The notes under the pieces are model-generated. The model had not been told where the DNA came from, did no database searches, and worked only from the letters and a program-made list of their open reading frames with translations. From an uncultured Lachnospiraceae bacterium (GTDB taxonomy: Bacteria > Bacillota > Clostridia > Lachnospirales > Lachnospiraceae): 64,000 bases of DNA. Shown piece by piece: positions 19,412 to 26,849 of this stretch (position 1 is its first letter; the number at the start of each line of letters is the position of its first letter). A program made the translations under genes and the position numbers. The stretch lies in the NCBI GenBank assembly GCA_947178145.1, contig CAMWXE010000013.1:1-64000 (forward strand), read 5' to 3'.

Positions 19412-20764
19412 ATGAATTGCGATTTGACACAGGGAAGCATTATGAAGAAGCTGTTGAAGTTTGCGTTTCCGATCATGGTGGGAAATGTGCTCCAGCAGCT
19501 TTACAATGTGGTGGACACGCTGATCGTCGGGCGCTTTCTCGGGAAAAACGCACTGGCGGCGGTGGGCTCCTCCTACACGCTGATGGTTTTTGTGACCTCG
19601 ATTATTTTAGGGCTCTGTATGGGCAGCAGTGCCTTTTTTTCCATGCAGTTTGGCAGGCGTGACTATGACAGGCTGGAAAAGGGAATCTATATGGCGTTTC
19701 TGATGATTGGAACAGTCACTGTGACTTTGAATATCCTGGTCTATGCAGGGATTTACGGGATTCTTGCATTTCTCCGCGTGCCGGACGAGGTGGTGCCGTT
19801 CATGAGAGAGTATCTCTTGTGGATATTTGCGGGAATTGTGGCAACTTTTTTGTATAACTTTGCGGCAAATTTTATGCGCGCCCTCGGAAATTCGCTGATA
19901 CCGCTCTGTTTTCTTGGCGTCTCAGCAGTTTTGAATATCTTCCTGGATTTATTTTTTATCCGCGTGCTGATGTGGGGCGTGGGCGGAGCAGCGGCGGCTA
20001 CCGTGATCTCGCAGTATGTGGCAGGTGTCGGCATTCTGATTTACTGTGTGAAAAAATATCCCGAGGTACATATCAGGAAAGAAAACAGGCATTGGAATCA
20101 GGGCATTTTAAAAGAATTGCTGGGGTTATCGTCGCTGACCTGTCTGCAGCAGTCCGTCATGAACTTTGGCATTCTGATGGTGCAGGGACTGGTCAACAGC
20201 TTTGGCGCTGTGGTAATGGCGGCCTTTGCGGCGGCAGTCAAGATTGACTCGTTTGCCTACTCGCCAGTGCAGGATTTCGGCAATGCGTTCTCAACCTATG
20301 TGGCGCAGAACTACGGTGCAGGAAAGCGCGACAGAATCCGCAAAGGAATGCGCGATGCGGTGCTCAGTGCATTCCTGTTCTGTTCTGTGATTTCTATGCT
20401 GGTGGTCTGTTTTGCCAGGCCGCTGATGTCGCTGTTTCTCGATGAGAGCAGCGCGGAGGCGGTTGTGGTGGGAGTCGGGTATCTGCGCATCGAGGCATCG
20501 TTTTACTTTGGGATTGGACTGTTATTTCTGTTTTATGGGTATTTTCGGGCAGTGAACAAGCCCGGAATCTCAGTCGTTCTTACGGTGATATCCCTTGGAA
20601 TGCGTGTTCTGCTGGCATACACGCTGTCTGCGATAGAAGGAATCGGTGTGACGGGAATCTGGATGTCTGTGCCGATTGGGTGGTTTTTGGCCGATGCGGC
20701 GGGAGCAGCGTTTTATTTGCATAAAAATAAGAAAGAGGGGCTGCGCCTGTTCCGTAGCGTATGA
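19412..20764 (+). CDS. MATE-family efflux transporter
   Basis: A 450-residue, roughly twelve-helix membrane exporter of the MATE family, which expels cationic drugs or metabolites using Na+ or H+. The typical beginning LTQGSIMKKLLKFAFPIM and the repeat motif LQQLYNVVDTLIVGRFLG are present, and the matching second-half element lies around PVQDFGNAFSTYVAQNYGAG. The ATG at 19412 is chosen because GGTGGGG precedes it by about 8 bases. Substrate cannot be told from sequence. Confidence 0.92.
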   Translation: MNCDLTQGSIMKKLLKFAFPIMVGNVLQQLYNVVDTLIVGRFLGKNALAAVGSSYTLMVFVTSIILGLCMGSSAFFSMQFGRRDYDRLEKGIYMAFLMIGTVTVTLNILVYAGIYGILAFLRVPDEVVPFMREYLLWIFAGIVATFLYNFAANFMRALGNSLIPLCFLGVSAVLNIFLDLFFIRVLMWGVGGAAAATVISQYVAGVGILIYCVKKYPEVHIRKENRHWNQGILKELLGLSSLTCLQQSVMNFGILMVQGLVNSFGAVVMAAFAAAVKIDSFAYSPVQDFGNAFSTYVAQNYGAGKRDRIRKGMRDAVLSAFLFCSVISMLVVCFARPLMSLFLDESSAEAVVVGVGYLRIEASFYFGIGLLFLFYGYFRAVNKPGISVVLTVISLGMRVLLAYTLSAIEGIGVTGIWMSVPIGWFLADAAGAAFYLHKNKKEGLRLFRSV

Positions 20765-20781
20765 TGGATGGGAAAGGATGA

Positions 20782-21249
20782 ATGACAATGGGACATTACA
20801 TACAAGCGATTATTGGAATACATGAGACTGTTCAGAAATTTGTGGATGACTGGGTCCGTGCGGAGGAAATCAAGCTGCCGCAGGGATATGGAATGGTGTT
20901 TTTGACAAACGCCCTCTTAGAGGACATCACAGAACTGTTCGACGTACCTGATGCGTTCTGCTATCCCGAACTGGATTTTTTTACCGTGGCAGCGGACCAA
21001 TTCCTGCAGCAGTATTCGTTTCGCGCGAAACTGGCTTATATAGAAACCGACTATTTTGGGGGAGTCGGAACGCAGGCGGGTGTACTCTATGAAAATGGAC
21101 GAATCGCGATTGAGCCGCGCAGCGGCGATGGAACGGTAAACCTGCTGTTAAAGGAACTTGGCGTCTGGTGCGTACCTGGTAAGGATGCGTTTGACAGTCT
21201 CAACCTCGGAAGATATCGCCATATGCCGATTGACAAGGGTTCGATATAA
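20782..21249 (+). CDS. Hypothetical protein, 155 residues
   Basis: I do not recognise this family. It is a soluble, acidic, aromatic-rich protein with no signal peptide or membrane segment. GGAAAGGATG lies before two close ATGs (20782 and 20788). The phrase FGGVGTQAGVLYENGRI near 93-109 and a central Phe/Tyr-rich core suggest a small alpha/beta domain. It follows the MATE gene by 17 bp, so the two are probably co-transcribed. Confidence 0.7.
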   Translation: MTMGHYIQAIIGIHETVQKFVDDWVRAEEIKLPQGYGMVFLTNALLEDITELFDVPDAFCYPELDFFTVAADQFLQQYSFRAKLAYIETDYFGGVGTQAGVLYENGRIAIEPRSGDGTVNLLLKELGVWCVPGKDAFDSLNLGRYRHMPIDKGSI

Positions 21250-21295
21250 TGATAATATAAAGAATGTAATCATTAAGAAACGGAGGTAATTGATA

Positions 21296-21367
21296 ATGAC
21301 TAAGATGAATAACCGTATTGGAATGAACTTCATGAAGCGTGCGATTACCTCGGAGAACTGCAAATAA
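21296..21367 (+). CDS. 23-residue peptide, possible leader peptide
   Basis: A short frame with a strong ribosome site (CGGAGG at 21281-21286) starts MTKMNNRIG and ends TSENCK, TAA. It carries four methionines and a basic middle. It lies in the gap between the unknown 155-residue gene and rsgA, and a hairpin and terminator follow. It may be a leader peptide controlling read-through into rsgA, or a small signalling or toxin-like peptide. Function unknown. Confidence 0.5.
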   Translation: MTKMNNRIGMNFMKRAITSENCK

Positions 21368-21428
21368 ACGTTGTGTGTGGCCGTGGTATCGTCTGGTGCC
21401 GCGATTTTATGCATACAGCAGATTTTTC

Positions 21429-21466
21429 AATCCCAAAGGCATAGAATGGTGTCTCTGGGATTTTTT
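21429..21466 (+). terminator. Terminator/attenuator upstream of rsgA
   Basis: AATCCCA (21429-21435) pairs with TGGGATT (21456-21462), followed by a T-run. A wobble-containing hairpin (GTGGTA with TGCCGC, near 21381-21401) precedes it. Confidence 0.7.
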
Positions 21467-21560
21467 GCGTGAAAGGAGAGATGTGCTATGATACAGAACA
21501 GGAAAAATGGATTGAAGATTGAAAGCAGAAATAAATGGATTGGAAAGAGGAAAAGGCGAA

Positions 21561-22556
21561 ATGGAAAATATAGCGATTGTTACGGCGGTGCACAGGGACC
21601 GCTATGAATTATGTTTCGGAACGGAAATTTTATATGGAAGATTAAAGACCACAGCATTTTACAACAGTGGGGAGATCGTGATGTTTCCGACGGTCGGCGA
21701 CAGGGTTCGGGTGCTTCGGAATGCGGACGGTGACAGTACGATTCTCAAGGTCATGGAGCGAAAATCAGTATTTATGCGCCTGAATGCGACACAGGGACTG
21801 CCAGACCAGGCGGTGGCAGCCAATTTTGACGATGTTTTTATCACAATGTCACTGAACAGGGATTTTCACCCATCAAAGTTAGAACGGTATCTGACCGCCG
21901 CATGGCAGAGCGGCGGGACGCCGGTTATCCTGCTGACAAAGTCCGACTTGATGGAAGATCGGGAACAGGTATTGGCGCAGGTAAACACACTGGCGCCCGG
22001 TGTCGATGTGTACTGTGTGAGTTCGTATACCGGGGAAGGATTTCAGCAGTTGGAAAAGTATTTTGCGAGTGGACATACAATCGTGCTGCTTGGCTCCTCG
22101 GGAGTTGGAAAGTCCTCGTTTGTGAACGTCGTGATGGGATCAGAGCAGATGCATACTAACGATATCAGGGAGTCGGACGCGCAGGGGCGCCACACGACGA
22201 CATATAAGCAGATGTTTACGATTCCGGACCAGATAATTCTTCCTGACAGGAGTGTCATAAAAGGAGGCGGCAGAATCATCGATACGCCGGGAATACGGAA
22301 GCTGAGCATGGGAGAGGGCGCAGACGGAATGGAATCCACGTTCGAGGACATTGAGGAGCTTGCGCTGCAGTGCAGATTTTCAGACTGCAGGCATCAGACT
22401 GAGCCAGGCTGTGCTGTCAAAAGGGCCCTGGAGGCGGGAAGGCTTGACCAGCGGCACTGGAAGACCTATCTCAGCCTGCAAAAAGAGGAGGCATATGCCA
22501 GGGAAAGGCAGCAGATATTGATGCGAAAAATGGAGAAGTCAAGAAGACGGAGGTAA
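21561..22556 (+). CDS. rsgA: Ribosome small-subunit GTPase A
   Basis: Circularly permuted GTPase that helps mature the 30S ribosomal subunit. An N-terminal OB-fold (about 1-85) precedes the GTPase, with motifs in permuted order: TKSD (G4) near 143, the P-loop GSSGVGKSS (G1) near 190 and DTPG (G3) near 235. The C-terminal zinc finger is CRFSDCRH...C. The start at 21561 (331 residues) is chosen for the family's usual beginning; an upstream in-frame ATG at 21519 is possible. Sequence details differ from the shorter RsgA usual in Firmicutes, so this may be a second copy. Confidence 0.9.
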   Translation: MENIAIVTAVHRDRYELCFGTEILYGRLKTTAFYNSGEIVMFPTVGDRVRVLRNADGDSTILKVMERKSVFMRLNATQGLPDQAVAANFDDVFITMSLNRDFHPSKLERYLTAAWQSGGTPVILLTKSDLMEDREQVLAQVNTLAPGVDVYCVSSYTGEGFQQLEKYFASGHTIVLLGSSGVGKSSFVNVVMGSEQMHTNDIRESDAQGRHTTTYKQMFTIPDQIILPDRSVIKGGGRIIDTPGIRKLSMGEGADGMESTFEDIEELALQCRFSDCRHQTEPGCAVKRALEAGRLDQRHWKTYLSLQKEEAYARERQQILMRKMEKSRRRR

Positions 22557-22576
22557 AACAGACTAGCAACCGACTG

Positions 22577-22864
22577 ATGGTCACGGAGCTATGGGTTCAT
22601 GAGAGCCTGCGGAGACAGGGGATTGCGCATCAGCTCATGGCGGTTGCGAAGGAGCAGGCCGTCCTGGAGCACAGGAGGGCAATCATCCTGGAAACGCAGT
22701 CATGCAATGTCGGTGCAATCAGTTTTTATCAGCAGGAAGGCTTTGAGCCAATCGGGATTGACAGCTGTTGTTACTCGAATTGCGATCTGGAGCGCAGGGA
22801 AGTTCGCATAAACATGGGGTATTTTCCGAACTTTGGAATCACGACTGCGGACGAAAAAATTTAG
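22577..22864 (+). pseudogene. GNAT acetyltransferase, C-terminal fragment
   Basis: Ninety-five residues matching only the second half of a GNAT acetyltransferase: VTELWVHESLRRQGIAHQLM is the acetyl-CoA-binding motif A, then ISFYQQEGFEPIG. The frame is open upstream into the 3' end of rsgA, but the N-terminal strand-helix part of the fold is absent. There is no good ribosome site. Most likely a gene cut by deletion when the rsgA end was joined to it. Confidence 0.7.
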
Positions 22865-23028
22865 ATGCATTCATGGGAATCGAACTTGTCGATGGTGCCC
22901 TGTCTGAATTTGGAGATTAGTATATAGAACCAGAAGTGTTCGAGGATTTATCGGAGGAAGAAAATGAAGTTTTCACAGCAAAATTTGATGCACCGGCCAA
23001 ACAGAAATATCCATGTCAATGGGATTGA
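22858..23028 (+). pseudogene. Unidentified decayed gene
   Basis: One frame reads NLDAFMGIELVDGALSEFGD, then a TAG at 22918-22920, then a protein-like acidic stretch ending in CQWD and a stop at 23026-23028. The sense of both halves suggests a single short protein interrupted by the in-frame stop. Family not recognised. Confidence 0.4.
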
Positions 23029-23039
23029 GGAGGAATACA

Positions 23040-23570
23040 ATGAAAATATATTATGATAGAGATGATATTTTGATACGCGATATGAAGCAGAGCGATGCGC
23101 AGGCGATCACCGAGGAGGAGATTGCACAGGGCTGGAATGCCAGCGTAGACAAGTATGAGATGAGGCTTCGTGACCAGAATGAGGGGAGGGCCGTGGCTCT
23201 GGCTGCAGAATACCACGGTGAGATTGCGGGCTATGTCAATGTGTATCTCAATTCTGAGTGGGGAGCATTTGCAAATCAGGGGTATCCTGAGATTGTTGAT
23301 TTTGGCGTGTTGGAGAAATACCGGAAGAGGGGAATCGGCAGTAAGCTGATGGATGTGGCAGAGCAGATTGCATCAGAGTATTCGGATACGGTCTGTCTCG
23401 GCGTCGGCCTTCATGCCGGATACGGCAGTGCGCAGCGAATGTACGTAAAGCGCGGGTATATTCCCGACGGTACCGGCGTCTGGTACCAGGATGCGGTTTG
23501 CGGACAAAATGCGGACTGCCGTAACGATGATGATTTGGTGTTATATTTTTCTAAGAAGCTTGAAAAATAA
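23040..23570 (+). CDS. GNAT family N-acetyltransferase
   Basis: A complete 176-residue GNAT enzyme that would transfer an acetyl group from acetyl-CoA to an unknown amine. Motif A is VLEKYRKRGIGSKLMDVAEQ near 97-116, with the P-loop-like RKRGIG. The C-terminal GYGSAQRMYVKRGYIPDG is motif B. ATG 23040 follows GAGGAGG by 7 bases. It lies after the broken acetyltransferase but is not its continuation. Confidence 0.88.
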   Translation: MKIYYDRDDILIRDMKQSDAQAITEEEIAQGWNASVDKYEMRLRDQNEGRAVALAAEYHGEIAGYVNVYLNSEWGAFANQGYPEIVDFGVLEKYRKRGIGSKLMDVAEQIASEYSDTVCLGVGLHAGYGSAQRMYVKRGYIPDGTGVWYQDAVCGQNADCRNDDDLVLYFSKKLEK

Positions 23571-23580
23571 CAAATTTTCC

Positions 23581-24309
23581 TTATGCTGCTTTTTGACTTG
23601 TTTTTTCTGTCTCCCTGTTGGTACTGAAAGACAGTTTTCTTGCCATGTAGACAGCCGGGGTGTCCAGAAGGCTTGTGAAAATAAAGATGACATAGCTCGA
23701 GAACACAATGTTCATCAAGGTTCTGAACTCATAAACGCCCCAGAATGCAGCAAAGGTGTACAGCAGCGTGTTAAAAAACTGTGAGACCAGCGTGGAACCG
23801 TTGTTTCTCAGCCACAGGAATTTTTTGGAGTCATTGCACAGTTTCGTGGTCCGTGCCCAGATGGCATGGTATGCAAAGACGTCAAACGCCTGTACGATGG
23901 CGTAGACGATAATGCTGCTGAGCATCAGCCGCGGCGTGTTGGAGAAGACGGACGCAATCGCCGGCGAAGCCCAGTCGCTGGCGTTTGGCGTGTAAAGCAT
24001 CCACGACTGCGAAATCAGGATAAATGCGCCGGAAGTAAGGATTCCAATCAGGACAGCCTTGTTTGCGGCGCGTTTTCCCTCTGTCTCGCTCAGAATATCC
24101 GTGACCAGAAAGGTTGATGCAAACAGAATATTGCCAAGTGTCTGCTCCATGCCAAAGGCATTGACGACGATTAAGACCTCAATGTTCGCTGCAATCGTTG
24201 CGAGCACCGTCCAGCAGTACAGACCTGATTTTCCGAGAAAACGGTAAAAAAGCACCACACAGGTGTAAATCAGAATCAGACTGACAATTAATAAAAGTTC
24301 ATTGCTCAT
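23581..24309 (-). CDS. Queuosine precursor transporter (YhhQ/QPTR family)
   Basis: A 242-residue integral membrane protein with six to seven helices, of the VUT/DUF165 family whose E. coli member YhhQ imports preQ0/preQ1. The family phrases ASTFLVTDILSE and YAIVQAFDVFAYHAIW, and LRNNGSTLVSQFFNT near 175, are clear. The ATG at 24309 is preferred because GGAGG lies just before it, between it and an upstream ATG. The radical SAM gene ends 76 bp upstream on the same strand, so both are probably in one operon for queuine salvage. Confidence 0.87.
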   Translation of the reverse strand: MSNELLLIVSLILIYTCVVLFYRFLGKSGLYCWTVLATIAANIEVLIVVNAFGMEQTLGNILFASTFLVTDILSETEGKRAANKAVLIGILTSGAFILISQSWMLYTPNASDWASPAIASVFSNTPRLMLSSIIVYAIVQAFDVFAYHAIWARTTKLCNDSKKFLWLRNNGSTLVSQFFNTLLYTFAAFWGVYEFRTLMNIVFSSYVIFIFTSLLDTPAVYMARKLSFSTNRETEKTSQKAA

Positions 24310-24385
24310 GATAAATTCCTCCATGTCGTAGTAATTTTTTGAAATATATTTGACTCATAGCAGGCGGGATAGTGTACCGCGGTGT

Positions 24386-25099
24386 TCAACCGACTCCGAA
24401 ATCTGTATTGTCCAGCAGAATGTCCACCCGTTCCTTATCTTTATAGATGGGATAAAGCTTTTTTAGAAAGATGTCGATGACGGACGGATTGGGCTTTACG
24501 CTGGTTGTGTTTTCGACCATGATGTTGATACAGACCCGCTCGAAATGAGCAAGACCTGTCTCGATATCATACCGCATTGAATCTTCCGTCTGGCCATCTA
24601 AACCAAAGAGCAGACAGACCTCGTCAAAACAGGCGGCAATTTCTGCGGGAGAGGTCTCGTCGATTCCTTTGCGGAGCACCTGCTCGCGGTACGGATTGTC
24701 AAAGGTCTCCACGCCAATCTTGAGTTTTACCTGAATCCCGTGTGTTTCAAAGGTCTTGCGGAATGCGGGCACCGCGTCCCGGTGCGCCCAGTGGCATTCA
24801 AAATGGATTTCGGTTATCTTTTTTTCAATACATGTTTCCAGAATCAGCGAAACTGTCCTGGCATCCAGATCCACAAAGCTTCCCGAGTTGATGACCTCGA
24901 GCTTTTGGTATTTTCCTGTGACCTGTTTTAGAATTTCCTGATTCAGTGTATAATTGCTGTTCTCATCAGGACTGAAGTCGAGGTGGTAGTCGCAGAATGT
25001 GCAGCGCCGCCATTTGCAGCCCGAGCCGCGCAGCAGCACGATTTCGCGCCGGTTTTTCTCTGTAATTTCAGAGTATCTTGTCAGTGAATCGTTTTCCAT
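24386..25099 (-). CDS. Radical SAM protein, possible queuine lyase
   Basis: A 237-residue radical SAM enzyme. Its cluster cysteines are C28, C33 and C36 (GCKWRRCTFC), a CX4CX2C spacing rather than the usual CX3CX2C. After them come EVINSGSF near 68 and KIGVETFDNPYREQVLRKGI near 127, typical of the radical SAM barrel. Radical SAM enzymes called QueL are known to release preQ1 from queuine in Clostridia; the adjacent YhhQ transporter makes that role attractive. This is inference: no QueL-specific residue was checked. Confidence 0.8.
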   Translation of the reverse strand: MENDSLTRYSEITEKNRREIVLLRGSGCKWRRCTFCDYHLDFSPDENSNYTLNQEILKQVTGKYQKLEVINSGSFVDLDARTVSLILETCIEKKITEIHFECHWAHRDAVPAFRKTFETHGIQVKLKIGVETFDNPYREQVLRKGIDETSPAEIAACFDEVCLLFGLDGQTEDSMRYDIETGLAHFERVCINIMVENTTSVKPNPSVIDIFLKKLYPIYKDKERVDILLDNTDFGVG

Positions 25100-25165
25100 A
25101 GTTTGTCTGGCCTTTCCTGGGAGCTGTTTTCTGCAGTTCCGTTATAGTTATGGATGACATGCGTG

Positions 25166-25213
25166 CGGGTTCTCCAGAGGAGTCAGCCAGCAGGCAGGGC
25201 TGGCAGATACCCG
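25166..25213 (-). promoter_or_regulatory. Structured leader of the radical SAM gene
   Basis: A closing stem CGGGT (25166-25170) with ACCCG (25209-25213) encloses two hairpins: CTCC/GGAG (25172-25175, 25079+100 region 25179-25182) and GCCAGC/GCTGGC (25086+100 region 25186-25191, 25199-25204). The result is a three-way junction in the mRNA leader of the minus-strand operon. It could be a riboswitch for a queuosine precursor, but it does not match the preQ1-I or preQ1-II consensus I know. Confidence 0.4.
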
Positions 25214-25232
25214 GTTTAATGCCTGGTCAATG

Positions 25233-25263
25233 AAAAAGGGAATCTGCAGACATACAAATTCCC
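25233..25263 (-). terminator. Second minus-strand terminator
   Basis: GGGAAT (25238-25243) and ATTCCC (25258-25263) form a stem; read on the minus strand it is followed by five U residues. It sits just downstream of another minus-strand terminator and insulates the radical SAM operon. Confidence 0.6.
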
Positions 25264-25265
25264 AT

Positions 25266-25407
25266 CAAAACAAAAGGAGCACAAAGCTCCGAATTTTACA
25301 TAAAACACACAGGCATAAGGACAGATATGTCTGCTTTGTTTAAAATCCATAGTTTTGTTTATAGACAGGATGGTTTCGAACTGTCTGTATGAAGTTTTTC
25401 ATTGGCA
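25266..25407 (-). ncRNA. Candidate small RNA of about 140 nt
   Basis: A complete transcription unit without a normal gene: a minus-strand promoter (TGGACT at 25442-25437, TATAAT at 25419-25414, 17-bp spacer), then about 120 nt with a hairpin from ACAGACAG pairing with CTGTCT, then a strong terminator (GGAGC at 25276-25280, GCTCC at 25286-25290, U-rich tail). Within it, 25402-25340 could encode a 20-residue peptide, MKNFIQTVRNHPVYKQNYGF, but no ribosome site precedes it. It does not look like 6S, tmRNA or SRP RNA. Confidence 0.5.
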
Positions 25408-25413
25408 GAGCTC

Positions 25414-25442
25414 ATTATAGCACGTCTCCTGACAAAAGTCCA
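25414..25442 (-). promoter_or_regulatory. Promoter of the candidate small RNA
   Basis: On the minus strand, TGGACT and a perfect TATAAT are separated by 17 bp. No annotated gene starts downstream within 300 bp. Confidence 0.55.
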
Positions 25443-25465
25443 CAACAATTTTTGTTGATTTTTTA

Positions 25466-25741
25466 TCAATTTTGTTGATTCCTTTTTTCGCCGGGCTCCT
25501 CTGGGTCAGGCTGTTCTGGAAAAAGTTCTGCCATGGTGTGCTTATTCTGCATACGGCCGACGCAGAACAGCGTAAGCCACGCCAGAACAGGAACCGCAAT
25601 AATGCAGAATAAAAGCCCCATAAAGCGATTTCCGGATTCCCCGGGGGCCGCAGTAAGAGCGGATATTGAAAACGCGATAATCAAAACAGCAATCGCAGCC
25701 AGCGCAATGAGGGCAATGATCCGTCGTGCCTTTTTATTCAT
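25466..25741 (-). CDS. Small membrane protein, 91 residues
   Basis: A hypothetical protein with two hydrophobic helices (about 8-31 and 42-62), a positively charged start (MNKKARR) and a hydrophilic Pro/Glu-rich tail (PEQPDPEEPGEK). The family is not recognised. The ribosome site is weak (GAAAGG, about 15 bases away). Codon use is normal, but an unrelated frame cannot be excluded. It stands alone between a 300-bp gap and the small-RNA promoter. Confidence 0.55.
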   Translation of the reverse strand: MNKKARRIIALIALAAIAVLIIAFSISALTAAPGESGNRFMGLLFCIIAVPVLAWLTLFCVGRMQNKHTMAELFPEQPDPEEPGEKRNQQN

Positions 25742-26038
25742 AACGGGATATCCATACCTTTCTATAGATGCTATATCAGTGTGATTACAGCCACCGCTGT
25801 GGCAATTTATAATATTGTTTTGTTTCTAGCAAATATCATTCTGTCGTTTCAGAGCATTTTTCAGATATGCTTTAGTATATCACAACGGGTATTGTTACGC
25901 AATCGAATATATATTCCTACTCCGGATTCAGAAATAATAGGATTGCAAATAGTATGTTTTGGGTATAAACTTATCATAGAGTGATTCAAAAACTGATAGT
26001 AAGGAACTGTTCACAATGAGAGTGGAGAATGCCACAAT
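25742..26038. other. Gene-free AT-rich gap
   Basis: About 300 bp of AT-rich sequence between the divergent small membrane protein and acyltransferase genes. TTGCAA and TATAAA near 25945-25970 are spaced only 15 bp, a poor promoter. I see no RNA, repeat or gene remnant that I can support. Confidence 0.5.
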
Positions 26039-26818
26039 ATGAAAAAAGGGAAGTTAAAATATTCTGACAGAAAGCGTTTTGCCAGGCTGGATGGCATTCG
26101 CGGGATTGCGCTGCTGAATATGATTGCATACCATACCATATGGGATTTCGTGTATCTGTATCAGATGGATTGGAACTGGTACAAATCAGAGGGTGCCTAT
26201 GTCTGGCAGCAGGGAATCTGTTGGACGTTTATATTTTTGTCCGGCTTTTGCTGGTCGCTTGGCAGTCGGACATGGAAGCGAGGCATCATTGTGTTTCTGG
26301 GTGGAGCCATCATCACGTTTGCGACATTGATTGCAATGCCGCAGAACCGCGTGCTTTTTGGCGTGCTGACGCTTACGGGTTCCTGTATGTTATTGATGAA
26401 TGGGATGGACAGATGGCTGTGTAAACTTCCGCCAATCGTTGGAATGGCTGTTAGTGGAATTCTCTTTTTTCTGATGAGAAATGTGAATGAGGGATATATG
26501 GGATTTGAAAAGTGGAATTTGGCCAGGATTCCAGGCGCATTTTACCATAATCTTTTTACGGCATACCTTGGATTTCCACAAAAAGGGTTTTATTCGACCG
26601 ATTACTTTCCGATACTACCGTGGATATTTCTGTTTATGGCAGGATATTTTACATTTCGATATCTCAATGGGAAAAAGAGGATGCGTTTTTTGGAAAAGAG
26701 TGTCCTATGGCCGGTCGAGTGGCTTGGAAAACATTCTTTTGAGATTTATATGGTCCATCAGCCAGTCATCTATGCGATACTGGAACTGATTTTTTGGGTG
26801 CGTGGAAAGTACGGATGA
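26039..26818 (+). CDS. HGSNAT-like (DUF1624) membrane acyltransferase
   Basis: A 259-residue membrane protein with about seven helices. It opens with RFARLDGIRGIALLNMIAYHTIWD, the beginning of the heparan-alpha-glucosaminide N-acetyltransferase-like (DUF1624) family, including the conserved Asp and His. The end, WLGKHSFEIYMVHQPVIYAIL, is also typical. Related proteins move acetyl groups across the membrane to sugars; the substrate here is unknown. It is followed 31 bp later by the siroheme gene. Confidence 0.85.
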   Translation: MKKGKLKYSDRKRFARLDGIRGIALLNMIAYHTIWDFVYLYQMDWNWYKSEGAYVWQQGICWTFIFLSGFCWSLGSRTWKRGIIVFLGGAIITFATLIAMPQNRVLFGVLTLTGSCMLLMNGMDRWLCKLPPIVGMAVSGILFFLMRNVNEGYMGFEKWNLARIPGAFYHNLFTAYLGFPQKGFYSTDYFPILPWIFLFMAGYFTFRYLNGKKRMRFLEKSVLWPVEWLGKHSFEIYMVHQPVIYAILELIFWVRGKYG

Positions 26819-26849
26819 AAAGTACGGATGAAAAGGATGGGTTTAAGGA

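Noticed and set aside
25166-25250. Plus-strand resemblance to a TPP riboswitch (AGATACCCG, AATGCC, AGGGAA)
   Set aside because: The CUGAGA core and the pyrophosphate-binding arm are absent, and no plus-strand gene follows for about 790 bp.
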